From assembly GCA_017163975.1 (NCBI GenBank), contig JAFFSR010000309.1, positions 1,565,501-1,629,500 on the forward strand: DNA of 64,000 nt, written 5' to 3'. This stretch comes from Anastatus disparis. Taxonomy: Eukaryota; Arthropoda; Insecta; Hymenoptera; Eupelmidae. Below, one piece after another: positions 21,341-33,342 of the stretch (position 1 is the first letter of the stretch; every line of letters begins with the position of its first letter). The notes beneath the pieces were generated by a model. It searched no databases. It was not told the origin of the DNA and saw nothing but the letters and a program-made list of their open reading frames with translations. The position numbers and the translations under genes were made by a program.

Positions 21341-23888
21341 ATGAGTGACCTATCCAAAAAGCAAAAAAATGAATTAAAAAGAGATAAGATACGAGAGAAA
21401 AGAATACGCGAAAATGAAAAATATGAGAAAGAGAGGTTGAGGTTGATTGATGTTCGAAATAAAGGCATTGAAAAAAAAATAAAAGCATCTAATAAAAGGT
21501 ATGTATTTTGAATCTTATTTTGTACGTTAATTTTTCTAATTGTATGCAGGAAAGCTGATATTTTAATGTATTTAATAGTAATTCTTCGCATGATTTGTTT
21601 GTGAGTGACGTTAAATTAACCACTACTAGTGGCATCAGGAAACAAAGAAGCTGTAACATCAAACAAGTAAAAAATAAACAAAGTACCATACATACCACTC
21701 ATAAGCGAAAGGTAAGCACTGAAATTGATAAACAAAAGAGCAGTAACTCTAAGAAAATTAAAAAAAATAACGACAACAGTGGACCTCAGGAATATTTTAC
21801 CAATCATGATTTTTCATTACCTACTAATTCATTTGCTGACTCAAACAATACTAATACCACTAATTGTAATCTAATCAATGATTCTTTTCATGAAAATGTT
21901 TCGGTTGATCAATCTCACATAAGTCCTTCAAGTTCTTCATTAATTGTAGATAATAATAGAGATATAATAAAAATTGAAACAAATCAGAAATTATCAAAAT
22001 CATTAAAGTTAGTGCGCAGAAGGGAAACTAGATTACGAAGAGAAATTATTCGACTCAATAAAAAAGTTGACTTTTTCAAGAAAAAAGCACAAGTATGGAA
22101 AACTAAGTATTATAGAGAAAAGCGTGCAAAAAGACCAGCCTCTGAAAATATCGAAGATAAAATTAAAAACATTGAAAAAAGAGGAAATTAGCGATTCGGC
22201 AAAGACTTTTTGAATGCGAAGTATTAGAGTCTCAATTAAAAGTTAATAAAAAATTATTATCAAACGAACAAGATAAAGCGAAATTTGCACAACAACTTTC
22301 GGGAAATATTATTAAAAAGAATAAATGTATAGGTAAAACAAAACATTTAGTTAGCTATCACATGCGAAATAAATATCGTAATGACAATCAACGTGTTGTT
22401 AAACGTAAAATTATTGTGAAAAAAGCAATTTCTGATAAAATAAGAAATACAGTACTCAATTTTTTGGAAAAAGATGAAAACTCCTCTGTTTCACCTAATA
22501 AAAAAGATACTATAAGAAAAGGTAAAGTCACTCAAACGAAACGCTATCTTTCCGATACATGCGATAATTTATACAAAAAATTTTTGAAAGAGGAAAATTT
22601 AAAAATATCTAAAGCAATTTTTTATAAATATAAACCATTTTGGATTTTACGAAAAAAGAATACCGGAAGAGATACGTGTTCATGTAAATATCACGCAAAC
22701 TTTAATTTTTTATTTGAGAAATTGAGACATTTGAAAATTTTGACATGTAAAAACACATTGAGTTTGATGAAATCTGTTGTTTGCGACACAAATAATATAG
22801 ACTGCATGTATCGCGACTGCATAAAATGTAAAAATAAACGATTAAAAAATGTTAATTGTGTAGACGAATCATTTTACTACCAGTGGGTTACGAAAAATAT
22901 AAGTAGACTTGGTGCAAAAAATAAAATGTACGATGTGAAAGTAACTCAAAAAGAAAAAATCATATGTAAAGTTTCAGAAATTATTGTTGCTTTTAATGCA
23001 ATGCTCCCAATATTTCTAAGGCATGTTTATGATACGCACCATCAATATCAAGCATTGCATGATCTAAAATTAAATTTAGAATATGGTGAAGTTTTTATGA
23101 CGATAGATTATTCAGAAAATTATACATGCAAATACGAGAGTGAAATTCAAGCAGCACATTTTGGGGCTTCCAAAAAACAACTGACTTTACATACGGGTAT
23201 TTTTTATTATAAAAATATTTCAAGTGAAAAAATAGAGTGGATTTCCTTCTGTACAGTATCTGAATGCTTAAGGCATGATACATCTGCAGTTTGGGCTCAT
23301 TCAAATCCCATTTTTGATTTAATAAAATCAGTAGTTGGATCTGTAAAAACTGTGCATATTCAGAGTGATGGCCCAACTACTCAGTACAAAAATAAAACAA
23401 ATTTTCAACTATTTATGCATCACTGTAATAAATTAAAACTAGAAAAAGCTACCTGGAACTTTACGACTCCAGGACATGGAAAAAGTAGTGCTGATGGCAC
23501 TGGTGGGTCAGTAAAAAGGCTATCTGATCAAGCTGTCTTGTTTGGAAATGACATATTATCAGTAGAAGGGATGATTCAAGCGGTAAAAAAATCACCAAAC
23601 AATAAAATACGTATTTTTGAAGTTAATTTGAAAGATATTGAAAAAACAGATAAATTAGCGAATACCGATTTAAAATCAGCCCCTAAATCTCAAAAAATTT
23701 TTCAATTAGTTTGGAACAAAAACGATGCTACTGCTTTATATCTCAATGTTCTATCTTGCTTTGAGTGTATTGATGATTTGGTTTGCAAACATTATTCCTT
23801 ATTATCCAAAGGATGGTATTTATATGCATTAAAGTCAAGAGTATCAAAAGCTAAAACAAAGAAGATAGATAAAAAACAAAAGAAATAA
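21341..23888 (+). CDS. Putative D-D-D transposase, two exons, one frameshift
   Basis: Exon 1 is 21341-21498 (ATG, charged helix KKQKNELKRDKIREKRIRE). A GT-AG intron is inferred at 21499-21578 (donor GTATGT, acceptor TTTAATAG), which joins the frames correctly. Exon 2 runs in one frame to TAG 22189-22191 and then, after a one-base shift in the A-run at 22175-22180, in the frame that is open from 22176 to TAA 23886. The long C-terminal frame has cysteine clusters (DTCSCKYH and CMYRDCIKC) and three conserved blocks. These are TIDYSENY (D about residue 249 of the 508-codon frame), HIQSDGPTTQYKNK (D about 336) and PGHGKSSADGTGG (D about 378), with spacing like an RNase H-fold transposase. The family is common and multicopy in insects and other animals as uncharacterised proteins; the transposase role is inference. 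About 810 residues in total. Confidence 0.7.
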
Positions 23889-23960
23889 ATTCTAAAAAAA
23901 GTAAATTACAATCAAATTTATTTTCTTACGAAAGAAATTATGTTTAGTTGACATATCAAC

Positions 23961-25309
23961 CCTACTAAAAAATGTCAGGTGAAAAATCACCTGATTTTTC
24001 ACTTGATTTCTCACCTGATTTCTCATGCCAAAATCTCATGTGACTATGAGCGTAAAAAAACTAAGTTCCAAACCTATCGAAAAATTCTAAGTTTTTATCA
24101 CGGAAAACAACATTGAGAAGTATGATTCTTTTTTCATTTTTCATAATTTCAAATTGATTTTTTATACGTAGAATTTCAATTTTTTAATTTCATTTTTCTG
24201 GTCATAGAAATAAATTTCAAACCACTCTAAAAATTATAAGTCCCGATCTTATAATTTTTAACACAAGCCTCTTTTATTTACGTGAGAGAGAGAGAGAGAG
24301 AAAAACATCAAAAACACATGCACAAGAAGCCTCTTTTATTCTTTTATACACTATATTTATGAGTTGAATCGAAATGGAAAAAAGAGTGTGTACGCTTCTG
24401 ATAAAACTACACTATTTATAAGTTAAGATTTTAAAGTTTTTACTGTCGTGACCATGTGCGTTCGTTGTCCCTTTACACTAGAAAAAGCAACACATTTAGT
24501 AAAATGTTCCTGAGCATTGTCTCAATATAATACATCTCTCATCGTACTTTTTAAAATACAATTCGCACAAATTTATACAAACGTAACGTGCACAGTATCG
24601 CTTGTCTTTTCTTTCTTGTTATGAGAGAGACATAGACAGAATACAATAGTTCATAAATACGAGCGTATTATTTCTTTTAGCAATAGTTTGCGTTAGGTCT
24701 GTTGTCGAGAGATATTTTCGCTTGAGGCACGAGAGGTGCCGACAGGAGGCGCATGAGCCGTTTCAGCTATAGCTAAATGTGTTGCTTTTTCTAGTGTAAA
24801 GGAACAACGGACGCACGTGGTTACGATAGTAAAAACTTTAAAATCTTAACTTATAAATAGTGTAGTTTTATCAAAAGTATGTACACACTTTTTTTCCATT
24901 TTAATTCAACTCATAAATAGTGTATAAAAGAATAAAAGAGGCTTCTTGTGCATGTGTTTTTGATGTTTTTCTCTCTCTCTCTCTCACGTAAATAAAAGAG
25001 GCTTGTGTTAAAAATTATAAGATCGGGACTTATAATTTTTAGAGTGGTTTGAAATTTATTTCTATGACCAGAAAAATGAAATTAAAAAATTGAAATTCTA
25101 CGTATAAAAAATCAATTTTAAATTATGAAAAATGAAAAAAGAATCATACTTCTCAATGTTGTTTTCCGTGATAAAAACTTAGAATTTTTCGATAGGTTTG
25201 GAACTTAGTTTTTTTACGCTCATAGTCACATGAGATTTTGGCATGAGAAATCAGGTGAGAAATCAAGTGAAAAATCAGGTGATTTTTCACCTGACATTTT
25301 TTAGTAGGG
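23961..25309. mobile_element. 1.35-kb foldback element, CCCTACTAAA ends
   Basis: Arms of about 540 bases (23961-24502 and 24768-25309) begin CCCTACTAAAAAATG and end with its inverse, around a ~265-base spacer. Each arm's outer 60 bases hold repeated words TCACCTGATTT and TCACTTGATTT. A (GA)n/(CT)n run occurs in both arms (about 24288 and 24970). No clear target duplication is visible and there is no coding capacity; the frame at 25153-25359 is a by-product of the arm. Confidence 0.85.
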
Positions 25310-26243
25310 AAATTATTAAATTTGCGAACGTGAATTTCTGTTATTTTGTTTATTATCACAAAATAAATTTGAAAGAGAACGTTGTGTATTGTAGTTCAAT
25401 ATTGTATTTTCGTTGCCTGTAATGTTAAGATTATTTATCAAAATTTTTCGATTGTTATATTTTTTAATGTTTATTGAATAAACTAAAATATTTGGTTAAA
25501 AGTAATATAAGTATTTTTATTCGAAAACATAAACTACACAAATCTATGTCAAATTTCATACCCTAAGATTGACAATTTTAGCAAAAATAAATTGATATTC
25601 CACTCACTTATGATTTGTAATCAGCAATCCCAAAAGCCATTGGGTAACTAATATCACTCAATACCCGAATCGCCAAAAATGAATTTTCCAAAAAAATTGC
25701 CATTTCTGGCATATTTTATTTATTACAAAAAATTTTGTAATTATTAATGTAAATTGCGTATTTAAATATTTTCTGTAACATATTAAACATGTAAAAATCA
25801 AAAAGCTCAATGGAAAATGATCTATTATAGCCCAAAATACTTAAAAAACTGATCTGAGATAGGTAAAATATTATACCTGGGTGTGATAATAATGAATATA
25901 TTTAAATGTCTTATATTAAAAAAAGCTATCTTCAAAAGTGAGTAATGCGATTTTTTCTTTTATTATCATTTTAATATATCAACATTTAAAAAAAATAAAT
26001 TTGATACATGTGTCTTCAAGTTTTTTTAATTTATTGAAAGTAAATTTTAACACTATGAAAAATTTACTCGAAAATCTGTCTTTTGATGTTTGTTAAAAAG
26101 ACTACCCTTAAAAGTGAGTAACACGATTTTTTTCTTTCATTATAATACGTCAACATTCAGAGAAAATTAGTTTTATACGTGTGCCTGTATTTTTTTTTTT
26201 AATTTGTTGCAGGTGAAATTTTAACATTATGAAAGATTTACCC

Positions 26244-27180
26244 ATATATAATATACTTATTAGACATATATGCCTTAAAAGTATTAAAAATGAAAGTTTT
26301 TTAGAATTCAAGTGCATATTTATTATATTTGAGATGTGTCATATTTAATATATTAAAAAAAGAGGCTGAATTTCATTGTTAAATAGTAAATTTGATCACT
26401 GCTAAAATTTTACCAAGTTGAAATTTTTCAATATTCAGCTGAAATTGACAATCTCGGGGTCAATAATTAAACAAATCTTACAGTGCGGTGTAGTTTGATC
26501 ATTGACTAGAAAGATAAAAGTAGTACCGTGTATGTTCCGTATGTATACTTGATCGACCCAAATCCAATCGATTAAAATCAAATATTGGAGAACGGTGTGC
26601 ATATGCGCATTAGTCATGGCAGGAAAGCTTGATTTTTTGTTCTGAGTTAAGGGAAACTACAGTGCTCTTCTCTTGATTCAGAAAGAGGAAACATTTTCTT
26701 TAATTGAATTGTTACCTGGTTCATTAGAGATTATTTTAAAAGTTAATAAATTAAAGAGGAAATACTTATTCCTTAAATATTGATTAAAATATGTTTCAAA
26801 ATCCCGCAATAGATAAAGCACAATCATGAAGTTATGAAAAAAAAATTATTTGTTTGTCAATTATGATAGTGATAATTCTGTCAATGACACATCTTTCTGT
26901 AAAGAGGCTAATGAGATATTAGAAAACAATCCAAACATATGCAAGTCTAATATTCAATAAATGAGAATTGATTATTATTCGAATTCTATAATTTATTTGA
27001 ATAATATGCAATTGAGTTTTTATACTTGAGCACCTTAAAACAAATAATGAGTATTATTGCTTGAGTATTTCAAAATAAATAATGAGTATAAATACTGGAA
27101 TATTTTAAAATGAATATTGAATATAAATATTTTTTTGAAGTTATATTATTTAATCGTTCACAACTAACTTCAAAAGAATA
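26244..27180. other. No gene seen; AT-rich spacer
   Basis: Between the DNA transposon and the copia element I see no coding frame with a motif. A copia 5' LTR could lie in this stretch, but no partner LTR was found downstream to confirm it. Confidence 0.4.
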
Positions 27181-27229
27181 AAGAGTTGAATGGTTGGGCC
27201 TGACATATTTTATTAAAATTGGGTAATAA

Positions 27230-28745
27230 TTTAGAATTTCATCCTACAGATTCTTCAAATAATAAGAGTGAGGTCAAAGGCTCTTCGATTTTTAATATAA
27301 ACACTGTCAGTGTTCAAAACAACAGCAATAACGAAGCCAGTTATTACAAATATAGAAAAAATGAATAAATAAACGCAGATAGGCAGTTTGAGGTAATTTC
27401 AAAATTACAAATAATTGCGGATAAATTTATCATGTCTGCTAAGAGTATATATTCAACTGCAAGGATTCAACAAGAGATATTAGAATCGAAGGAGTCATGA
27501 GTCAACTAACAAATATGATGAGCCAAATAGCAAGAGTCGCTGAAGCTAATTTAGAAACAGAAACATTGAGAATTCAACAATTAGTTCAGATATTCAAAAT
27601 AGTTCAGAAGATTCTACAACCTAAAATAATCAAAAAAATTTTAATACTGAAAACAACGTTGAAGCAACTGCGCAATTATTTTAAAAATTGGAAGATAAAA
27701 TTCACGAATCAAAAATCAATATCAAAAGGGATTATAAACTTCCTCAAAAATCAATATCAAAAGGGATTATAAACTTTCTCAAAAATCAAATTTCGATCTT
27801 TGGATTGATTATTTAATATCTGAATCGATTAGTAATGACTTACTGGATTTAATTGATTCCAATATAAAAACATCTAAAAATTTATCAGGAATTCAAGCAG
27901 ATAAGAGAAAAAAAATCTTGTTAGAGATATAATCATTAATGATCTAGATAAAACTTATCATAAGAGGATAGTTAATTTTAAAGAACCTGCAGAAATCCTG
28001 AAAAAGTTAAGAGGATATAAAAGGAAACAAATGTCACGCACACTTCAGCCAGAGCCCAGCTATTTTAAATAAAAATGAGAAAGGATGAAAAAGTAAACGA
28101 TTTTTGTAAACGTTTCGAATCAATTATGAGAGCATATCAAACTTTTAAAGACTCTATCATAAAAAGATCATTTATAAGAGCAGCATTTCATCAAGTCGTT
28201 TCGCCAATAACACTCAAACTAAGAAGAGCAGATCTTATTAGAAGATGTACAAATTTCAAAGAATAAAATATATATATAAAAAAATTAATAAAATCTTTTT
28301 CATTTTAATTACAAGCTAAAAAGAAAAGTGAAATTAAAGAGGAAGAAATAACTCAAAGAGTAATTACACAATACAATAAAAATGAAAGATGTTATCGTTG
28401 CAATAAAATTAGTCATTAGAGAAATGGTTATTAATAAAAAAAAATAATAAATGGTTTTGTCATGCACTCATTTTTTCATCAAAATTTTTTTTTGTCTTAA
28501 CACTTTAAGACAAAAAAAAATTTTCAAAGTGAAGATTGTTCCTCAGTTAATTCTGAAAATAATATATGTTATGAGCAAAATAAAGGATACAGAAATAAAA
28601 TCTATCCTAAATCTTATCAAGAAAATAGAATTTTGAATGGATCTGCAACCAAGAAGAATAACAACTTTAAGTCTCAACAAAGGATTTTTAACAAATTAAA
28701 AAATAGAGGAAAAATAACTAAAAGAGAAAATCAAAATGTTAATAA
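27230..28745 (+). pseudogene. Ty1/copia gag remnant
   Basis: Short frames in the three phases together give a lysine-rich gag-like protein. 28075-28266 has MRKDEKVNDFCKRFESIMRAY, typical of the copia gag dimerisation region. A degenerate zinc knuckle CYRCNKISH follows near 28390, where the last cysteine is lost and a stop lies after the histidine. Stops occur about every 30-60 codons, so the gag is long dead. Around 27716-27785 a 35-bp stretch (ending AAACTTCCTC or AAACTTTCTC) is tandemly duplicated. The pol part of the same element follows after the Helitron insertion. Confidence 0.6.
28481..28524. repeat. Perfect 20-bp inverted repeat
   Basis: AAAATTTTTTTTTGTCTTAA at 28481-28500 is exactly inverted at 28505-28524 around a 4-base CACT loop. 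It is AT-rich and inside copia gag remains, probably a small hairpin insertion or chance slippage. Confidence 0.9.
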
Positions 28746-28746
28746 A

Positions 28747-30009
28747 CTAGCTCGCCACAGCGGCCCAAAGGGCCGCTGTAGCTCGCACCTCGGTCTTTTC
28801 AGAGCTTCGCTTCGCTCAGCTCTGAAATGCCCTCGGGCCTTGCATCGCTTCGCAATGCAAGGCATGCAAAAAGCTCCGCTTCTTGCATATAAGGCACGAC
28901 CGAAAACGCTCGCGCTTCGCGCTCGCTATTTTATATTCAAAGAATATTAGAGCAAATCATTTACAACCGCGAAAGCATTAAAAGTTAATCTTATTTCTTT
29001 TTTTCATTGAATTTTTTACCGCATATTTCAACAGAAGGTTTGAATTTATTGTATTTATTTAAAAAATCAAATTTATAATTATTTAATATTTTCTTGTGAA
29101 TTAAGTTGATTGATTTCGAAAAAATTTATGTTATGTGAAAAAGACATATTTTTATTAATGTATATTTTTTAAAATTTTGGATAGGATAATCTATCAAAAG
29201 TTATAAGAAAAAAAAATTATTTTATAGTTTAGTAGCTTAAAAGTAAAGTTTTGTATAAAGTTTTTATTTGATCTGAATCATTTCGATGGGGGATAATTTA
29301 AAACAATAATACAAATAAATGTTGGCAGTTTAAAAAAAAATAGTTCGAGCTGTTTTAAAACAGTTATCCCTTCAGAGGTAAAATAAATGATTTTTTGGAA
29401 ATAACTTGAAAAAAACGAATTTTAAAAAAAAGTATATAAAATAAAATTTATAGAAAAAAATGAGATACATCTTTTTAATATTATACATATTTTTTTTTAA
29501 ATAATATTTATCAATTTATCATTAAAAAGCCTTTAATTTCAACAATTTTCATAAATAATTTGAAAAATATTATTTTTAAAGAAAAATGTATAATATAAAA
29601 AAGATTTATTTTTTTATATTCTATAACTTTTATTAAATATACTTTTAAAAAAAAATCGTATTTTTCAAGTTATTACCAAAAATCCATTTTTTGACCATTT
29701 AAAAGGCGCTTATTTAAAAACGCTTCCAACGATTTTTTCCAAAATAGGAACGTTTACTTGTATTATTATTTGAAACAATTTCCCGTTTGAATCATTCAGA
29801 TCGGATAAAAACTCGTCGAGAAAATTCATAAACTTGATTTCTCACACACATACATCCATACATACATTTTAAGTAAGCCTCGTAATAGTCTTATTTTGCT
29901 ATAAAAATAAGTTTTTTATCATAAAATAACATATTTTGAAGGGTTACATTTTTCGCGATGTCGAAAATATAAGGCACTTCCGTATAGCGGTCGTGCCTAA
30001 AAATTAAGA
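28747..30009 (-). mobile_element. Non-autonomous Helitron, 1.26 kb
   Basis: Read on the minus strand the element begins TCTTAATTTTTAGGCACG after a host A (5' TC rule). It ends with a perfect 10-bp hairpin ACAGCGGCCC/GGGCCGCTGT (28757-28766 with 28770-28779), a short spacer and CTAG, followed by a host T. These are the Helitron terminal rules, with insertion between A and T and no duplication. The last 190 bases are GC-rich and contain further palindromes (AGAGCT..AGCTCT, CCTTGCAT..ATGCAAGG), while the rest is AT-rich and non-coding. GGCACGACCG near the 3' part (28902) is repeated in the same sense at the 5' end. It interrupts the copia element between gag and protease. Confidence 0.7.
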
Positions 30010-32889
30010 TGAGCAGCGGTATCGAATAACTTATTAAAAATAAACCAAGGGAAGTTCAATAATTGAAAAATATAACCGGTAAGAATGAGCATATTTAAAA
30101 TTCTTACGATTTAAAAGAGTATATAAATTTTATAACTGATTCAGGAGCAACCGATTATGTAATAACTAAATCTTTAATTTTAACTGATTTTAAGAAGTGT
30201 GACAGTATCAAAAGTAAAAATAAAAATGAATTTGCAGACATAATAATAAATGGGAAACATGATCTTCTATTACAAACAGATGCACCTAATAAGAAAGTGA
30301 GCAAGCTAACTGATGTAATTACCATGAAAGGTGTCTCAGAAAATCTATCATCATTAAGAAGACTAGCAGAAGCAGTTCTGAGCATTTATACGCATGAAAA
30401 AATTCTTAGAGTATATAATAAACAAACAAATAAAAATATATATAAAGGGTTGTATTACAAGCCTGTCTGGATTATACGTTTCGTAATGAAAAAGAATGAG
30501 TTTGAAGATAGTAAAGAATTTTTATATAAATATTAGAGCTGCAAAACAAGAGTAATTTCGCATCATGAATTTCTACATTAATCACAAATAGAAGCTGATG
30601 ATAACAAAGTATTAGTTTCGGAGAGAGTAAATAAAAAATCGAATAATATCAGTCCTGCGATTGGGAGGGACAATCAAGAGGAAATCATGATTGCGAGCAA
30701 TAAAAATAAGAGTACTGATAATAGTCCAATGAATAAATACGTGATTCAAACGGATGATTTAAAGATATAGAAGAATTGTTTATGAAAAATCCATCTGAAG
30801 AAAACACACGAAAGTTTGTAAAGCAAAATGAGGCAATATCATGGCACATTCGATTAGGACATGCATCTATCAATTATCTGAAAAAGTTACAGAAAATAGA
30901 TAAAAGATAAGAAAAAGTTAATTTCAACAGTCCATCTATTCAAGATTGCGAAATCTGTACAATAGCTATAATGGATAAACTGCCTTTTAAAGGAACTAAA
31001 AAAAGAGCGCAGAGGCCATCGCAAGCTATACAAACGGATATCATGGGTCCAATAAAAGAGTTATTACTTTTGAAGATGATCATTCTAGATTAGTTAGAAC
31101 ATGAGCATTAAAAACAAAAGATGAATCGGAAAAAGCCATAGCAAATTATTTAATCTTTGCTAAAAATTTATTAAGTAAAGACAAAAAGGTCTACCACATC
31201 AAAGCAGATCAAGGAAAACAGTTTGTAGGAGGAAAATTTCATGGAGTCATGGTTAAAGAAAAGATAGAAGCAGGATTCTCCCCACCATACAAACCAGAGT
31301 ATAATGGAGTAGCCTAAAGGTTTAATAAAACTATCCAAAGAAAAATAAGAGCATAGATGTTTGATTCAGGGTTAACCAAAAGCATGTGGAAATTAGCACT
31401 GGACGCTGATGTTCATGCCTACAATAGAACTCCGCATAAGACGATAAATTTTTCAATCCCTTTAAATAAATTTGCACTAGATAAAAATTGTTATTCTGAC
31501 CAATTACGAAGATTTAGATGTGTTGCATATATTAAAATTCCTAAACCAAATACGAACTTTGATTCAAGAGCCGTTAAGGCTGTATTAGTTGAATATAAAT
31601 CTACAACTTACATACTTTGACACCCAAGTACAAGAAAGTTCATAGAATCTCGACATGTGAAGTTTAATGATAAAATTGTTTACAAAGATTTTTATATAAG
31701 AAGTTAGGTAGAAACAAATAATTAGGAATGGTTAAAAAAAATTAAAGATGATATCGAGCCAGATAAACTGAAAAATTCAGGTAAAGAGGAAATGCCAAAG
31801 AAAAGAAGAAGACCGAAGAAGCAAGTAATTAAAGAAGAGATACAAAAACAAACTACCAAGTATAAACAAAATAAAGGCCTCGTAACTAGAGGTAAAGCTA
31901 AGAAAAAATTAGATGATTTTAAATTTGAAAATATTTTTATTAGTTTTGTTAATTATTTCAATTACACAAATGAGCTTATAACAAAGCCAATCAACGAAAG
32001 TTTGAATGAAATTGAAAAATTAATTCATGAAGTCGATTTAAGACGTATTCTTTTATCTTTTCTACATAAAGATTCATCAACATTTAAAAAGGCAATGATG
32101 ACTAAAAAAAAAGTAGAATGGCTTAGAGCAATAAAAGAAGAATTGGAATCCATGAATGATGAAAAAGTATAAAAAATAAGTGAGGATACCAGAAACAATG
32201 TTAGATGGTAAAAAAGTTGATGTGATAGACTCAAAATTGGTTTTTAAAATAAAATTAGAGGTAGCTGAATCAAAGTGGTGTAAAGCAAGGTTAATTATTA
32301 GAGGCTTCAAGGATAAAAATATATATGATCTTAAAAAAACATATGTTCCAGTTTCAAGATTGTCAATTGTTCGATCAATATTGACCATAATAAAAACATT
32401 TAATTTATATGTATGTCAGTTAGATGTAAAGACAGCATTTTTGAATGGAGAAATAGAGGAAGAAACATGCATGGAGATACCGGAAGGTTTTGGTGTAAAT
32501 AACGAAATGAAGAGTACAATGGTATGAAAATAAAAAAAGGATAGATTAAAAATAAGTCCCAAGAAATGGAATAAAATATTCTCAAAGGAGATGGAAAAGC
32601 TTGGATTAGAAAATGACTTACATGAAACACGTCTTTTTACACGGAGAAAAGAAGGGAAAATGGCATTTGTACTATTGTATGTAGACGATATGTTAGCAGC
32701 AAGCAACAGTGAAAATGAATTGAAAGAAATAACGAATGGCTTAAGTAAAGCATTTAAAATGAAGAACCTTAGTGAGCCTAAAATTTTTCCAGGGACAGTA
32801 ATAGAAAGAAATAAAGAAGAAAATTATATCATTTTACATCAAGCAACATATATAAAAAGCATCTTAGAGAAGTTCAACATAAAAGATTG
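30010..32889 (+). pseudogene. Ty1/copia pol remnant, protease to RT
   Basis: Domains follow in the copia order. The aspartic protease has DSGAT at about 30138. The GAG-pre-integrase HIRLGHASINYLKKL is at about 30843, followed by CEICTIA. The integrase core has YHIKADQGKQFVGG near 31193 and PYKPEYNGVA near 31290, and the integrase C-terminal part is at 31357-31620. The reverse transcriptase has CQLDVKTAFLNGEIEEE near 32416 and LLYVDDMLAAS near 32666. Numerous in-frame stops and frameshifts show it is dead. The RT ends at about 32889, where the BEL element begins; the rest of the copia pol resumes at 38315 with one copy of the GATTG duplication. Confidence 0.85.
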
Positions 32890-33342
32890 TGTACGTAATA
32901 AATTATTCTAATACTGAGAATATTGTAAGGATCCCAGCGTGACACGCTGGCGTGAAGAGAAGGTAAAAAACAACAAAAAAAAAAAGACAATGCTTGATCT
33001 CTTCACTATCACAAATTTAATTACTTTAATTTTATTAGGTTTGAATTTTACATAAATGGCTAATTAATTGGTTTTAGCCTGCGTGATAGTCAAACTGAGT
33101 TTTATAACGGCGGCTGTGTAAGCTATAAGCATCGAAGTGAGCTCGCCAACGAACGACCGACAACTAACTAAAACCGTCGCGACCAGTATAGGTCTATCTT
33201 ATTCAAATTCCTGAAACATCAATATATAGATATACATATAATAAAGTCGTTCGTTCGCGTTCTCACAGTAAATACAAGATTATATTGTTTCCTAGAATTT
33301 AGTACAATTTCAAATACACTTAGTATAAATCTAACTGACTTT
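32890..33342 (-). repeat. BEL 3' LTR, inner end deleted
   Basis: This is the LTR downstream of pol on the minus strand. It contains the 17-base palindrome CCAGCGTGACACGCTGG (near 32932-32948). It differs from the 5' LTR by an A-rich 20-base insertion near 32965 and by scattered substitutions, so the insertion is not very recent. The inner end stops at the deletion junction. Confidence 0.85.

Larger units (their letters stand above)
19949..26243 (+). mobile_element. 6.3-kb DNA transposon with spliced transposase
   Basis: The left end GGGTAATTCTTTCATA (19949) is matched in inverse by the right end TATGAAAGATTTACCC (finishing 26243), with one mismatch. Both ends are flanked by ATATAT, so the target duplication cannot be delimited. 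Inside the right end two diverged ~150-base copies (about 25920-26075 and 26090-26243) each hold an AAAAGTGAGTAA-type word and an AACAnTATGAAA word. The inverse word ACTCACTTTTGAAAATAG is at about 20502 in the left part, so subterminal repeats are present in both halves. The only gene inside is the putative transposase at 21341-23888. A separate foldback (23961-25309) has inserted downstream of the gene. Confidence 0.65.

Noticed and set aside
19949..26243. Foldback 23961-25309 as the true ends of the transposase element
   Set aside because: Both of its arms lie downstream of the gene, so it does not enclose it; the pair at 19949 and 26243 does.
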